Of a stretch of DNA of 64,000 nucleotides, positions 17,136 through 26,085 are shown piece by piece. The position numbers were made by a program, and so were the translations under genes. Below the pieces are notes generated by a model, which had not been told where the DNA came from, searched no databases, and worked only from the letters and a program-made list of their open reading frames with translations. Source of the DNA: Candidatus Heimdallarchaeota archaeon. GTDB taxonomy: Archaea; Asgardarchaeota; Heimdallarchaeia; JABLTI01. The stretch is from assembly GCA_019894765.1 (NCBI GenBank), contig JAGXNT010000041.1, forward strand, positions 55,537 to 119,536, written 5' to 3'. Positions within the stretch are counted from its first letter, which is position 1, and each line of letters opens with the position of its first letter.

Positions 17136-18209
17136 GTGAAAATACTACTCACAGGTGCATTTGGTAATGTTGGAACAAGTACATTAGAAGAATTAGTTAA
17201 AAGAAAACATATCATTAGATGTTTTGATGTTCCCACGAGAAAAAATAAACGCACTGCAAGGAAGTTTAAGAAATATAAAAATAAATTGGAAATTGTATGG
17301 GGAGATTTGAGAAATCCACTACAAGTAATTGATGCTGTAGAAGGAATTGATGTTGTAATTCATTTAGCAGCAATAATTCCACCATTAGCTAATGAAAGAC
17401 CGGAATTAGCTGAACCTGTTAATGTTGGTGGAACAAGGAACATCATTAATGCTATAAAGAAAATGCCTAGAAAAGCAAAACTGATTTTTAGTTCTTCTGT
17501 CGCAACATATGGAGATGTAAGACATAAAGGATGCGACTATGTAATACAAGTCACTGATGAATTCAATCCTAGCCCTCATGATGAATATGCAAGAATGAAG
17601 GTTAGATGTGAGAAAATGATACAAGAATCCGGATTAAATTGGACTATTTTTAGGTTTGCCGCAATTCCGCCAATGGATCAAGGAATTGATCCGCTTATGT
17701 ATGAGGTCCCATTAGATACACCTATTGAAATGTGTCATACTAAAGACACCGGCTTAGCTATGGCTAACGCATCAGAAAATACTGAAATCTGGGGTAAAAT
17801 CATGCATATCGCTGGTGGAGAAAGTTGTCGAGTTCCTTATTCAGAATATGTTGGTCGGATGTTAGAAGCAATGGGGATTGGTAGTTTGCCTGAAGAAGCT
17901 TTTAGTGATGAACCATTCCATTGCGGGTATATGGACACAACTGAAAGTCAAAGAATTCTCCATTATCAAAGGTATTCCTATGAAGATTATCTTCAAGAAA
18001 CAAAGCAAAGATACTCTTTTGCTAAAATCTTCATAAAAATATTCAGACCAGCAATAAGACATCAATTACTCAGAATGTCTCCACATTATAGAGCTTATTT
18101 GAAAACTGTTAAACAGTATATGAAACCCGCAAAACAGACCAAAAAGGCAAAAGCAAAAAGTGTCAAAACAAAACCAATCGAAACAATTCCAAGCAAAACA
18201 GGCAAATAA
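17136..18209 (+). CDS. NAD-dependent epimerase/dehydratase (extended SDR)
   Basis: 357 residues. The NAD(P)-binding GxxGxxG appears as TGAFGNVGTSTLEEL at residues 5-19. Further elements are VWGDLRNP, VIHLAAIIPP, the active-site serine region FSSSVATYGD, and the YxxxK motif in DEYARMKVRCEKM. Substrates of this family are mostly nucleotide sugars, but the C-terminal half is divergent, so the reaction is not assigned. The last 40 residues are very Lys/Thr-rich and probably disordered. GTG start with GGAG 11 nt upstream. A hairpin terminator follows. Confidence 0.88.
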   Translation: MKILLTGAFGNVGTSTLEELVKRKHIIRCFDVPTRKNKRTARKFKKYKNKLEIVWGDLRNPLQVIDAVEGIDVVIHLAAIIPPLANERPELAEPVNVGGTRNIINAIKKMPRKAKLIFSSSVATYGDVRHKGCDYVIQVTDEFNPSPHDEYARMKVRCEKMIQESGLNWTIFRFAAIPPMDQGIDPLMYEVPLDTPIEMCHTKDTGLAMANASENTEIWGKIMHIAGGESCRVPYSEYVGRMLEAMGIGSLPEEAFSDEPFHCGYMDTTESQRILHYQRYSYEDYLQETKQRYSFAKIFIKIFRPAIRHQLLRMSPHYRAYLKTVKQYMKPAKQTKKAKAKSVKTKPIETIPSKTGK

Positions 18210-18216
18210 TAATTAA

Positions 18217-18246
18217 GAGAAGGACGAGGGGGTCCTTCTCTTCTCC
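18217..18246 (+). terminator. Hairpin after the SDR gene
   Basis: A 9-bp stem GAGAAGGAC / GTCCTTCTC (18217-18240) with a G-rich loop is followed by a short TTCTCCC. The stem is strong and the T-tract weak. Confidence 0.55.
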
Positions 18247-18539
18247 CATCCGCTGGGTAAATCTCATATTGGGTTTTTAGTTTGGAGTGGATATTCGATA
18301 TGATTTTTATCTACTAGCTTTAAATGGGATTTTTTGATGTTCGATTTGTGGAAAGTAAACAATATGTACATTAAATTGAAGTGAGTTAAAGAAATACTTA
18401 ATTAAAATCTAAGAAAAAGTGAATCATTATCTTTAGGAAGTAAATCTTTGATCTAACTTTAGCAATTTATCTAGATTTTTGTATAATCTTATTAGTTTTA
18501 ATTTACTCACACACTTAACATTAGGCTTGTGGGATAAAC
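18241..18539. other. Intergenic region upstream of the FMN-binding gene
   Basis: About 300 nt without a gene. TTTGTATAATC at about 18478-18488 is a plausible TATA region for the next gene, whose start is preceded by GTGGG. Nothing else was recognised. Confidence 0.4.
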
Positions 18540-18962
18540 ATGACAGAACAAGAATTTAATTTCGAAGATGTTAAAAAACACCTTCTACAAATGCCCTTAG
18601 TATTCTTTTCAACTGTAGAAAAAAATCAACCTCGAGTTAGACCTATGGCTCTAATCAATTGTGATAACGAATACTGGTTAACAAGTAGATCGTATGAGGA
18701 AAAAATGGATCAAGTAAAAGAGAATGCAAAATTTGAATTTTCGTTCAATGAACAAGAAAACCTGAAAGGAATGATTCGAATAACAGGGAAAGCATATGTA
18801 ATTGAAGATTTGAAAATTAAGGAAAAACTCTCAAAAGCAATACCTTTCTTCAAGGATTATTATACTGAACCCGCAGATCCAAATTTTGGTTTAATAAAAT
18901 TAGAAATAGAAGAAGTGCGAGTGCTAAGTAATAGAAAACGGTATAGATTTGATTGGAAATAA
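18540..18962 (+). CDS. Pyridoxamine 5'-phosphate oxidase-like FMN-binding protein
   Basis: 140 residues, the size of single-domain PNPOx-like split-barrel proteins. Segments PLVFFSTVEKNQPRVRPMAL and EYWLTSRSYEEKMDQVKENA followed by FSFNEQE correspond to the FMN-binding barrel and the strand-helix after it. The C-terminal EIEEVRVLSNRKRYRFDW is the usual closing strand. Such proteins bind flavin and reduce unknown small molecules or F420-like substrates; the activity is not predictable here. It is convergent with a small hypothetical gene. Confidence 0.82.
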   Translation: MTEQEFNFEDVKKHLLQMPLVFFSTVEKNQPRVRPMALINCDNEYWLTSRSYEEKMDQVKENAKFEFSFNEQENLKGMIRITGKAYVIEDLKIKEKLSKAIPFFKDYYTEPADPNFGLIKLEIEEVRVLSNRKRYRFDWK

Positions 18963-18983
18963 AAATGAAAATCTTATTGGAAT

Positions 18984-19238
18984 CTATTCTTGTAGAAAAC
19001 CATCAATTTCCTTGATATATTCTTGAATAACTCCTAAAATGTACTTCTGATGCTCAAGGTGTTGCTGAGATTTTTGAAAATTAATAGCTCGATCATAGAT
19101 TCTGTTCAAACGTTTCGGATGAACTATTTTTTGCAGTGTATCAACTAACTCTCTATTGAATTCTTCTCTGGTTTTCCTACTCGACAATATACGCGCTCCT
19201 CTAAATTGCTCGATTTTTAACCCAGTAACATTATGCAT
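18984..19238 (-). CDS. Small hypothetical helical protein
   Basis: 84 residues, Lys/Arg/Gln-rich and predicted all-helical, starting MHNVTGLKIEQFRGARILSS. No family recognised. It does not overlap other genes and has a normal coding composition. It ends 21 nt from the convergent FMN-binding gene. No clear ribosome-binding site was seen. Confidence 0.5.
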   Translation of the reverse strand: MHNVTGLKIEQFRGARILSSRKTREEFNRELVDTLQKIVHPKRLNRIYDRAINFQKSQQHLEHQKYILGVIQEYIKEIDGFLQE

Positions 19239-19374
19239 TTCATATATAGATAAGATTGTAATATCCGCATATTATTAGTTAGGAGTCTAATCTATCAGTA
19301 CTTTGCTACAAACATTAGAGCATGATTTAGCTAAATAAAAAGTTTTTGGGGATGAATTCAGTCCCCTGAATGAA

Positions 19375-20193
19375 TTATTTTGTAGCTTTCAAAGTAAACA
19401 AAAGAGGAATCTCAGCTTTTTGATCTTTTAAACGGCAGTACCCATCATCATTACGTTCCATGAATGGAAACTGTTTCCAGACTGAGAATGGATACTCGTT
19501 GAGAAATTCTATTTTTAGACCAGCTTCAATTAGAGCGTTTATTATATCTGACATACTATGAGCCCACTCATACTCTTTCTTAGGTTCAATCTTTTTAGTA
19601 TCTGATGCATAGGATCCATCTGCAGTAAATTCTATAGGTACCGGATCATGGAAATAATTATAGAAGATTTGAAGGTCTTTAATTCCTTTGGTTTCATTAT
19701 CAAAAACCATTGAGAAAGGATGAATCTCAGCGATGTAGAAGAATCCACCTGATTTAAGAAAACTAGCTATTATTCTTCCCCATTCTTTTAGGTCGTTTAA
19801 CCAACAAAGAACCCCAATAGAAGTATAAACTATATCAAATTTTTCAGATAGAACCTTGGGTAAATCATAGAGATTCGTTTCAATGAAGTTGCCTTTTAGA
19901 TTAGCTCGCTTTGCTAATAGTTTCGCAAGTCTAATTCCTTCGCTGGAAATATCTATTCCTGTTACTTTTGCTCCTTCTCTTTCCCATGAAAGAGTATCAA
20001 GACCAAAATGACATTGTAGATGTAACAAAGTTTTCCCTTTCACATTACCCATTTCTTTTAATTCATATGTTTTTAGGGTTGTTTTTCCTTTCAGAAATGA
20101 TTCCACACTATAACCATCTGTTTCAGTTTCATAATGTAATTTTGCAAACTCATCCCAGAGTTCCTTGTTTGCATCAAAGTATTTCTTATTCAT
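19375..20193 (-). CDS. Class I SAM-dependent methyltransferase
   Basis: 272 residues. Motif I is variant (TLLHLQCHFGLDTLSWEREG, residues about 54-73), as in the common HLxCxxGxDTL methyltransferase family. It is followed by VTGIDISSEGIRLAK, FDIVYTSIGVLCWL and the GGFFYIAEIHPFS strand. The N-terminal YFDANKELWDEFAKLHY helix is typical of the same family. The substrate is unknown. It is the second of two genes on this strand after a small membrane protein, with a 65-nt gap. Confidence 0.85.
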   Translation of the reverse strand: MNKKYFDANKELWDEFAKLHYETETDGYSVESFLKGKTTLKTYELKEMGNVKGKTLLHLQCHFGLDTLSWEREGAKVTGIDISSEGIRLAKLLAKRANLKGNFIETNLYDLPKVLSEKFDIVYTSIGVLCWLNDLKEWGRIIASFLKSGGFFYIAEIHPFSMVFDNETKGIKDLQIFYNYFHDPVPIEFTADGSYASDTKKIEPKKEYEWAHSMSDIINALIEAGLKIEFLNEYPFSVWKQFPFMERNDDGYCRLKDQKAEIPLLFTLKATK

Positions 20194-20258
20194 TTGGTCT
20201 CACAATCCAATTCTGTTTCAAAGTAATTAACATAAAAAGTTTGTTTCCGAAAAGAAAA

Positions 20259-20648
20259 TCAAAAGATAGCTGAAAGTCCAACAGCTAGAAAAACTACTCC
20301 AACCGCCATAATTATAAAACTAATCCAAGGCATTTTTCTTCTTCTTGATCGAGCATAATTAGCTTCAGCTCTTGCGACTTCTGGTGCTTGAGCAGCTAAT
20401 GTTGTACTTGAAATCGTTACTCCACCTGCGTAACTCGTATAAACACCAAATCCTCCAATAATAAGAAAGGCTCCGCCTATAGCTGCAAGTATCTCATAAA
20501 CTCCCCAGTTATTCACAGCTGCATTTACTGAGATAATAGCGATAGCAACCACAGTTACGATTGCAATAACAATTATTAGAAGTGTTAAGTTTAGAGTTCG
20601 TCTATCTCTATACATTGTAAGAGCACCCTCTATTATCTTTCTAATCAA
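20259..20648 (-). CDS. Small membrane protein, unknown
   Basis: 129 residues with three hydrophobic helices (about 23-43, 52-74 and 107-128). An Ala/Arg-rich cytoplasmic loop (ARAEANYARSRRRK) lies before the last. No domain recognised. An internal ATG (MYRDRRTLNL) 11 codons downstream is an alternative start. The 65-nt gap to the methyltransferase gene downstream allows cotranscription. Confidence 0.6.
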   Translation of the reverse strand: MIRKIIEGALTMYRDRRTLNLTLLIIVIAIVTVVAIAIISVNAAVNNWGVYEILAAIGGAFLIIGGFGVYTSYAGGVTISSTTLAAQAPEVARAEANYARSRRRKMPWISFIIMAVGVVFLAVGLSAIF

Positions 20649-20692
20649 GAATTGTTAAACACTATTTATAAAAATATCAAAATATCTGGCTT

Positions 20693-22189
20693 TTATCTAA
20701 TTTTTTCTATTTGTTGCTTACTTGTTGTATCTTTAATAACTATATGTGGTTTTGGTCTTCCACTATAAGTAGAATTAAAACATGTTGTGTAAGCACCTGC
20801 TGATTTTATTATAATTAAATCACCTGTTTCTAAATCTCGAGGAAAAGCAATTTCTTTCTTCTCTTTTTTGAAATCTTTACAGTTATTGCATTTGAATGTC
20901 TTATGTGATAATTGATCTAAAGTATCATTAGTTCCTCCAACTAATTTCCAATTGTATATATCTTCTTGTTTAGTATCCGGCAGATCATTAATCAATGTAT
21001 AATCATAGCTCCATTGAGCAGTTAAAATATCTAGTAAATCACTATAAGTCGATAGATCAAGAACTGCGATTTTTTGTCCTTCAGAATTTTCTTTTGTTAT
21101 GGTAATTTTTGATAACAAGATACCAGCATTTGCTGTAATAAATCGGCCACTCTCAATAATTATTTCTGGATTTATATTTGAATTTTTGATATTTTTAGAT
21201 AAACTCTTGGAAATATCCTCAATAGAAGGAACACATTCACAATGAGTATACTCTACTGGATATCCTCCTCCAAAATCAAGAATTTTCAATTTATCAATAA
21301 TTTCTTCATTCATTAATTTGAAAAATCGTGTTACGACCTCAAAAAATCGATCAAAATATTCTATATTTGTAATTTGACTTCCAAGATGACAATGTAAACC
21401 AACAAGATCCAAGTAATCGCTTTCAGAAGCTTCCTTTACTAAACGTTCTGCTGTATCGAATTCAGGTATGAATTGTCTTTCGGGCAACCAAATCGAAATT
21501 GTTGGATCATTGCTTGCATTAATAATGGGTCCTATTTTGGATATTATAACTGCACATTTTGCTGTAACATCTGCAGAAGCAAAAATAGTTTCTTCAATAT
21601 CCATTTTAATACCGGGATTTACTCTAATCAAAACTTTAGGTTTTGCTCCTAACTTTTGTGCTACTTTTTCTATATTTTTAAAATCTTGATATGAGTCAAT
21701 CGCTAGAAAGCTTTCACATTTTACTTGTTCAGTTTCTGATGGAACTAAATTGGGAAATTCTATTACATCTTCTATTAATCCATCTGGTTTGTATATGTTC
21801 GTAGAAATTATGTGAATGTTTTTTTTCTTTTTGAGAGTGATTTTCTCAATAATCTTTTGTTCCAGCATTGATGTTGTTTCAAAATAATCTATTTCATTGG
21901 CAATAATAGTAAAAATTTCTGGTATGATATTATTTTTCATGGAATACGCTATTTTGGTTCGAGGATTATGTTTTAACATTTTTTCTCTAAGAAATCTAAT
22001 GTTTCTTCTAATTTGATCAGCACTAAACAAATAAGTTGGTGTACCAAATTTGGATTCAATGTTTCTTAGATTTATCTCATCAAATAGAATAGATTCTTTG
22101 TCTCTTCTAAAGAGAATACTTTCTTGAGTCATTTCCTCAAACACCATCTTGTTATTTACTTTATAATCAGTTTTATGCTTTAACATCAA
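20693..22189 (-). CDS. Ornithine/diaminopimelate decarboxylase-like fold-III PLP protein, altered active site
   Basis: 498 residues. PLP-site elements are present: Lys in KIAYSMKNN (residue about 86), GLHCHLGSQI, LDFGGGYPVEY and ESGRFI. The C-terminal barrel has GDLIIIKSAGAYTTCF, including the conserved GAYT tyrosine. The segment equivalent to the GPTCD catalytic-cysteine motif of ODC reads GGTND, so the cysteine is Asn. It is followed by an insert of about 15 residues with a CNNC pair. In characterised decarboxylases this cysteine is needed for efficient correct protonation, so activity, product or function may differ. Monocistronic, divergent from the PEBP gene. Confidence 0.85.
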   Translation of the reverse strand: MMLKHKTDYKVNNKMVFEEMTQESILFRRDKESILFDEINLRNIESKFGTPTYLFSADQIRRNIRFLREKMLKHNPRTKIAYSMKNNIIPEIFTIIANEIDYFETTSMLEQKIIEKITLKKKKNIHIISTNIYKPDGLIEDVIEFPNLVPSETEQVKCESFLAIDSYQDFKNIEKVAQKLGAKPKVLIRVNPGIKMDIEETIFASADVTAKCAVIISKIGPIINASNDPTISIWLPERQFIPEFDTAERLVKEASESDYLDLVGLHCHLGSQITNIEYFDRFFEVVTRFFKLMNEEIIDKLKILDFGGGYPVEYTHCECVPSIEDISKSLSKNIKNSNINPEIIIESGRFITANAGILLSKITITKENSEGQKIAVLDLSTYSDLLDILTAQWSYDYTLINDLPDTKQEDIYNWKLVGGTNDTLDQLSHKTFKCNNCKDFKKEKKEIAFPRDLETGDLIIIKSAGAYTTCFNSTYSGRPKPHIVIKDTTSKQQIEKIR

Positions 22190-22252
22190 CTTAATAACTA
22201 TTTTTAGAATTCTCCAAAGAGTTAATCAATATAGTAAGAAGAAATATGATTT

Positions 22253-22729
22253 GTGAAAAATATGGGAAAACTAAAGCTAACAAGTCCAGCATTCAAACAT
22301 AATGGTGATATGCCAAAAAAATATACTTGCCAAGGTGAAGAAATTTCCCCTCCTCTCAAAATATCAGGAGTTCCAAATAACGCAGTAAGTCTTGTTCTCA
22401 TCATGACGGATCCAGATGTTCCAATACCAAAAATGATTTTTCCTCATTGGGTTATCTGTCACCTTGATCCTGATACAACTACCATAGAAGAAGGCAGTAA
22501 ATTAGAAAACGCCGTTGTAGGAAGGAATGGTGTGTTTCAAAACAAGTATATTGGGCCCTGTCCTCCATGGGGGAAACATAGGTATATTTTCACTCTGTAT
22601 GCTTTAGATGAGAAGCTACCATTAGATAAGAAAAGTGGAAGAAATAAAGCACTCAAATTAATGAAAGGGCACATAATCGAAGAAACCGAACTCATTGGTC
22701 TCTATGAGAAAATAAAAGAAAAGAAGTGA
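22253..22729 (+). CDS. PEBP/YbhB-YbcL family protein
   Basis: 158 residues covering the phosphatidylethanolamine-binding protein fold. Segments are KLTSPAFKHNGDMPKKYTC, the SLVLIMTDPDVP motif, HWVICHLDP, and GPCPPWGKHRYIFTLYALD. These match bacterial and archaeal YbhB-type members, which are about 155-180 residues long. Function is poorly known; eukaryotic homologues bind phospholipid headgroups and kinases. GTG at 22253 or ATG at 22262 may start translation. It converges on the arginine decarboxylase gene over a shared bidirectional terminator. Confidence 0.9.
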   Translation: MKNMGKLKLTSPAFKHNGDMPKKYTCQGEEISPPLKISGVPNNAVSLVLIMTDPDVPIPKMIFPHWVICHLDPDTTTIEEGSKLENAVVGRNGVFQNKYIGPCPPWGKHRYIFTLYALDEKLPLDKKSGRNKALKLMKGHIIEETELIGLYEKIKEKK

Positions 22730-22753
22730 AAAATTCTCGTTATTTTTTCACTT
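22724..22753. terminator. Bidirectional terminator between PEBP and speA
   Basis: A 10-bp stem AAGTGAAAAA / TTTTTCACTT (22724-22733 and 22744-22753) contains the ends of both convergent genes and has A/T runs on both sides, so it can serve both strands. Confidence 0.65.
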
Positions 22754-24547
22754 AACACCATTATCATAATAGGGATCATCATCCACATCACAATCAAAAC
22801 CAACATCAGCTAAAATACTACTAATTGATTGTGCTCCATTAAGAAGTTCTATCAACCAGTCGTCATCCAATACAACTAAAACATCTGGTAAATCTCCAAG
22901 TAGATTGTGATCAAATTCAACAATATCTTGGTAAGCCCCTGCAAGTGGAATGATGAGATAACTATCTTTTAGTTCTTCTAAATCTCCAACAGGAAATCCA
23001 CCTAGTGACTGTGGATTTGTAAAAGTAATTTGAAAATCATCCTCGGTAAATAGCTTCTTCTCACTGATTGGTGGATGATAAATTGCTACTTCTCCATCTG
23101 AATCACATGTTATATCAAATAATCGAACTATTGTTTTAGGTTGTTGATTAAGACTGCTTATTGGAATAACCGGAAAATATTGTTTAACTAAAACCAAATC
23201 ACCAATAGAATTGAAAACTGAAAAATTACCTTGAACAGCATATTCTGGTTTCAATAATAACTTCGCTTCTACCTTATCGAGTTGTTTTTCAAAATCATCA
23301 AAACTAAAGAATAACTTACGAAATTCTCTTTTAAGCTCAAGAGTTATGTACTCATAATCGTTTAATCCAACAAGAAAATCTAATGGTGGTTTTCTTCTCT
23401 CCCATAAAGACCATTTCTTTAAAACATCTCTCGCTGAACTAACTTCCTTATATTTTACTGCTTTTTCAAACCAATAGGCGACTCCAAGTATTTTATCATA
23501 ATATTTTTCTGAAAATACGGAATATCGATCAATTGTTTTTACAATTACAATGGTAGATAGTGCAGTGATTGCTCTTCCTGACTCAGTCATAATTATAGGT
23601 TGCAATTCTGGTAATTTCTTGGAAAGCACTTTGACAAATATTTCTGCATATTTTTGCATGAAATCTTTATCAAGTCGGTTATCATAATCAATTGGCAAAC
23701 CTCCGCCAAAATTAATTGTTTTTAAATTTGTGAAACCTTCCTTATGAAGGAGCTCATAAACTCTAGCAACAAATGTAGCGAATTTTTCAAATCCATCCAA
23801 ATCTGTTATTTGAGAACCAGGATGTGAATGTAACATTGTGAGTAAATGAGTTGCTTTCTTCTCCCTTAATACTTCAATAACGTCTAACAATTCCCCAATT
23901 GCTAATCCAAATTTTGAATGTCTTCCACTTGAAGCTCCCCAATGACCATGCAAAGTCACATAAGGCTTCATTCTAATAGCAAGCTGGTAATTCTCTCGAG
24001 GTAAAATATCAAGAGTGTCTATCATTTCCTGTTCGGATTCAATCGAAATACAGACTTTAAACCCAACAGCAATTGCTTCTTTTATCGATTGTAAGTATTC
24101 TCGATCTTTGGCACCATTACACATGATTAAACGGTGCTTCTCCTTTTTCAAAGCTTGAAGCAAAAGTATGAATTCTGATTTTGTTCCGGATTCGAATCCA
24201 TAGGTAGGATGAGTTTTGATTATTGTTTCAATAATGAATTTGGAATGATTAACTTTAATCGGATAAATTGGATAATATTTACTTTGATAATTATACTTCT
24301 CTCGTGCCTCAGCAAAAGATGAAATTAATTTCTTTATTTGAGATGATATAAGCTGAGGGATTCTAATTGCAAAAGATGCGTCACAATATTTTGTTTTTTC
24401 CTCAAACATTTTAATAATTTTTTCAAAACTGATTCTTTTATCATCTAGTACAAGTTCAAGTTTTCCTTCTTTGTTTATATCGAGATAGTAGAGATCTTTG
24501 CCACTTACACCATATACTAGTTTACTATCATCTAGTTTCCATTTCAT
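22748..24547 (-). CDS. speA: Biosynthetic arginine decarboxylase, SpeA type
   Basis: 599 residues, close to the roughly 630 of SpeA. Family landmarks: YYPIYPIKVNHSKFIIETII (the PLP lysine in the PIKVN segment), YGFESGTKSEFILLL, HGHWGASSGRHSKFGL, LLTMLHSHPGSQI and LKTINFGGGLPIDYD. The C-terminal NFSVFNSIGDLVLVKQYFPV and LFDITCDSDG segments follow; CDSDG holds the catalytic Cys-Asp. It converts arginine to agmatine, the substrate of the agmatinase-family gene at 47719-48660. This is a bacterial/plant-type enzyme rather than the pyruvoyl enzyme common in archaea, which suggests ancient transfer. Monocistronic. Confidence 0.92.
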   Translation of the reverse strand: MKWKLDDSKLVYGVSGKDLYYLDINKEGKLELVLDDKRISFEKIIKMFEEKTKYCDASFAIRIPQLISSQIKKLISSFAEAREKYNYQSKYYPIYPIKVNHSKFIIETIIKTHPTYGFESGTKSEFILLLQALKKEKHRLIMCNGAKDREYLQSIKEAIAVGFKVCISIESEQEMIDTLDILPRENYQLAIRMKPYVTLHGHWGASSGRHSKFGLAIGELLDVIEVLREKKATHLLTMLHSHPGSQITDLDGFEKFATFVARVYELLHKEGFTNLKTINFGGGLPIDYDNRLDKDFMQKYAEIFVKVLSKKLPELQPIIMTESGRAITALSTIVIVKTIDRYSVFSEKYYDKILGVAYWFEKAVKYKEVSSARDVLKKWSLWERRKPPLDFLVGLNDYEYITLELKREFRKLFFSFDDFEKQLDKVEAKLLLKPEYAVQGNFSVFNSIGDLVLVKQYFPVIPISSLNQQPKTIVRLFDITCDSDGEVAIYHPPISEKKLFTEDDFQITFTNPQSLGGFPVGDLEELKDSYLIIPLAGAYQDIVEFDHNLLGDLPDVLVVLDDDWLIELLNGAQSISSILADVGFDCDVDDDPYYDNGVK

Positions 24548-24569
24548 TTGACTTACTCCTAAAAAAGAT

Positions 24570-24602
24570 AAAAAATGGGAGAAGATTAATCATCTTTCTC
24601 CC
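24570..24602 (-). terminator. Terminator of the AbrB-Cache operon
   Basis: Minus strand: hairpin GGGAGAA ... TTCTCCC (24577-24602) overlapping the stop codon of the last gene, followed by ATTTTTTATC. Confidence 0.65.
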
Positions 24603-26073
24603 GCTCTGTTTGTTGAACGGAATCTATCATTCCTTGGAATGCTCGCGTCAGTTCACCGAGTTCATCTTCACTCCGCAGCAGATCTGGATCTATATCCGTC
24701 ATGATTCCTTCCATAATGTCTTTCCGTGCTCGTCTTGTTGATAGTGATTGTGCTACTTTGATGAGATGTGTGAATGGTCTGGTTATGTAGGCTGTTAGAA
24801 TCAATCCAACCGTTATTCCAATTGCGAAACTTGCTCCAACAATTATCCAGATAGTGTTCAAGTTGGTTCTGATAGCATTGTTCATTCGATCTTCAACTGG
24901 TTCAATTCCTTCAAGAGCTTCATCGACGGGTACGATGATGAGACTAATGTAATCACCTTTCCCAACAGGTTGATATGCTAAATAACGCTCTTGTCCATCC
25001 ACAGTATACTCAAGTATACCAGAACCCCCTGAGATTATTTCCGCTATGTCTGTGGCGGTCAAAGCTGATGAATTGTCAAGATTTGTTTCAATTTCTGAGA
25101 TATGTAAGAATTCGGGATCATCTAAAGGTGGAATAGATAAAGGATCTGGATGTGCAATTACTAATCCACTTGCTGTAATCAGTGATGCATAACCGGTCTT
25201 TAAGACTTGAACATTTGATATTAAATCAACCATATCAACGATAGAAATATCTCCACAAATAACTGCTAAATCAGTTCCATTGTCAAATTTGGCTAGTCGT
25301 CCAATTGTTATTAAAGGAACACCATCAAATTCATCGGGATACGGTTCAGTGAAAACAATGTCACCATTCCCAGCATAGACTTCTGTATACCAATCTTCTG
25401 TATGAGCTTCGTACCATTCTGATTGATTGTTTCTTAAGACATCATCTTCCATCAAAATGCTGCCAGGATAGTTGATGAATATGTCTGTGTTGTCAACGTC
25501 AGTTAATTCAAATGCAATATACAACCATCTGAATTCCGGTGCATTATCATGGATATATTGGAAGACATAATCCATAGATGCGACAGTCTCAAGGGTTACA
25601 TTCTGTTTTCCGGGTTGTGGTTGATAATGTGTTGAATTTGAACCTTCAATGTAATAACTCGCATAATCCCAGCTTAGGTTTATACCATAAGGTATGTCGT
25701 TATACAAATCCGTAGGAGCATATGATTGATTATATTCGAACACATAATCATAGTAAACATCCCGGTCACCGTACCGATTGTTATCTGAGAAGAGATATTC
25801 AAGTTCAGATGCTTGATATTGTACCATAGCTTCTGCACTCGAGAGCTTTTCTTTGATGATTTGTGAGTTCTTATCAGCAGTGATATCGATGTTTTCTTTG
25901 ATTTGGTCGACAAGAGCTTCTCTACTATTAGTTATCGTTTGTACACCTGCTCGTTGGAAGAGTAGAAATGAAAGTCCACCAATTCCTCCAATGAAGATTA
26001 ATGAAAGCAGTACAAAACTGACCATTATGTTGAATCGAATGCTTCTTTTTCTAATAAAATCGCGTAGTCCCAT
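24586..26073 (-). CDS. Cache-HAMP membrane sensor without output domain
   Basis: 495 residues. The first helix is residues 14-37 (FNIMVSFVLLSLIFIGGIGG). A roughly 360-residue extracellular double-Cache region follows, with the Cache landmarks WYEAHTEDWYTEVYAGNGDI, LAVICGDISIVDMVDLIS and GYASLITASGLVIAHPDP. The second helix is about 407-432, followed by a HAMP domain (YITRPFTHLIKVAQSLSTRR and SEDELGELTRAFQGMIDSV). The protein ends 9 residues later, with no kinase, cyclase or methyl-accepting domain. The clean stop inside a terminator hairpin argues against truncation. It lies 12 nt after the Cache-TPR-vWA gene, so it is probably a co-sensor or heterodimer partner of that protein. Confidence 0.88.
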   Translation of the reverse strand: MGLRDFIRKRSIRFNIMVSFVLLSLIFIGGIGGLSFLLFQRAGVQTITNSREALVDQIKENIDITADKNSQIIKEKLSSAEAMVQYQASELEYLFSDNNRYGDRDVYYDYVFEYNQSYAPTDLYNDIPYGINLSWDYASYYIEGSNSTHYQPQPGKQNVTLETVASMDYVFQYIHDNAPEFRWLYIAFELTDVDNTDIFINYPGSILMEDDVLRNNQSEWYEAHTEDWYTEVYAGNGDIVFTEPYPDEFDGVPLITIGRLAKFDNGTDLAVICGDISIVDMVDLISNVQVLKTGYASLITASGLVIAHPDPLSIPPLDDPEFLHISEIETNLDNSSALTATDIAEIISGGSGILEYTVDGQERYLAYQPVGKGDYISLIIVPVDEALEGIEPVEDRMNNAIRTNLNTIWIIVGASFAIGITVGLILTAYITRPFTHLIKVAQSLSTRRARKDIMEGIMTDIDPDLLRSEDELGELTRAFQGMIDSVQQTEREKDD

Positions 26074-26085
26074 TTTATCACAACC

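Noticed and set aside
24586..26073. Cache-HAMP gene as a truncated histidine kinase or chemoreceptor
   Set aside because: The stop lies within a well-formed terminator, and no kinase or methyl-accepting remnant follows before the speA gene.
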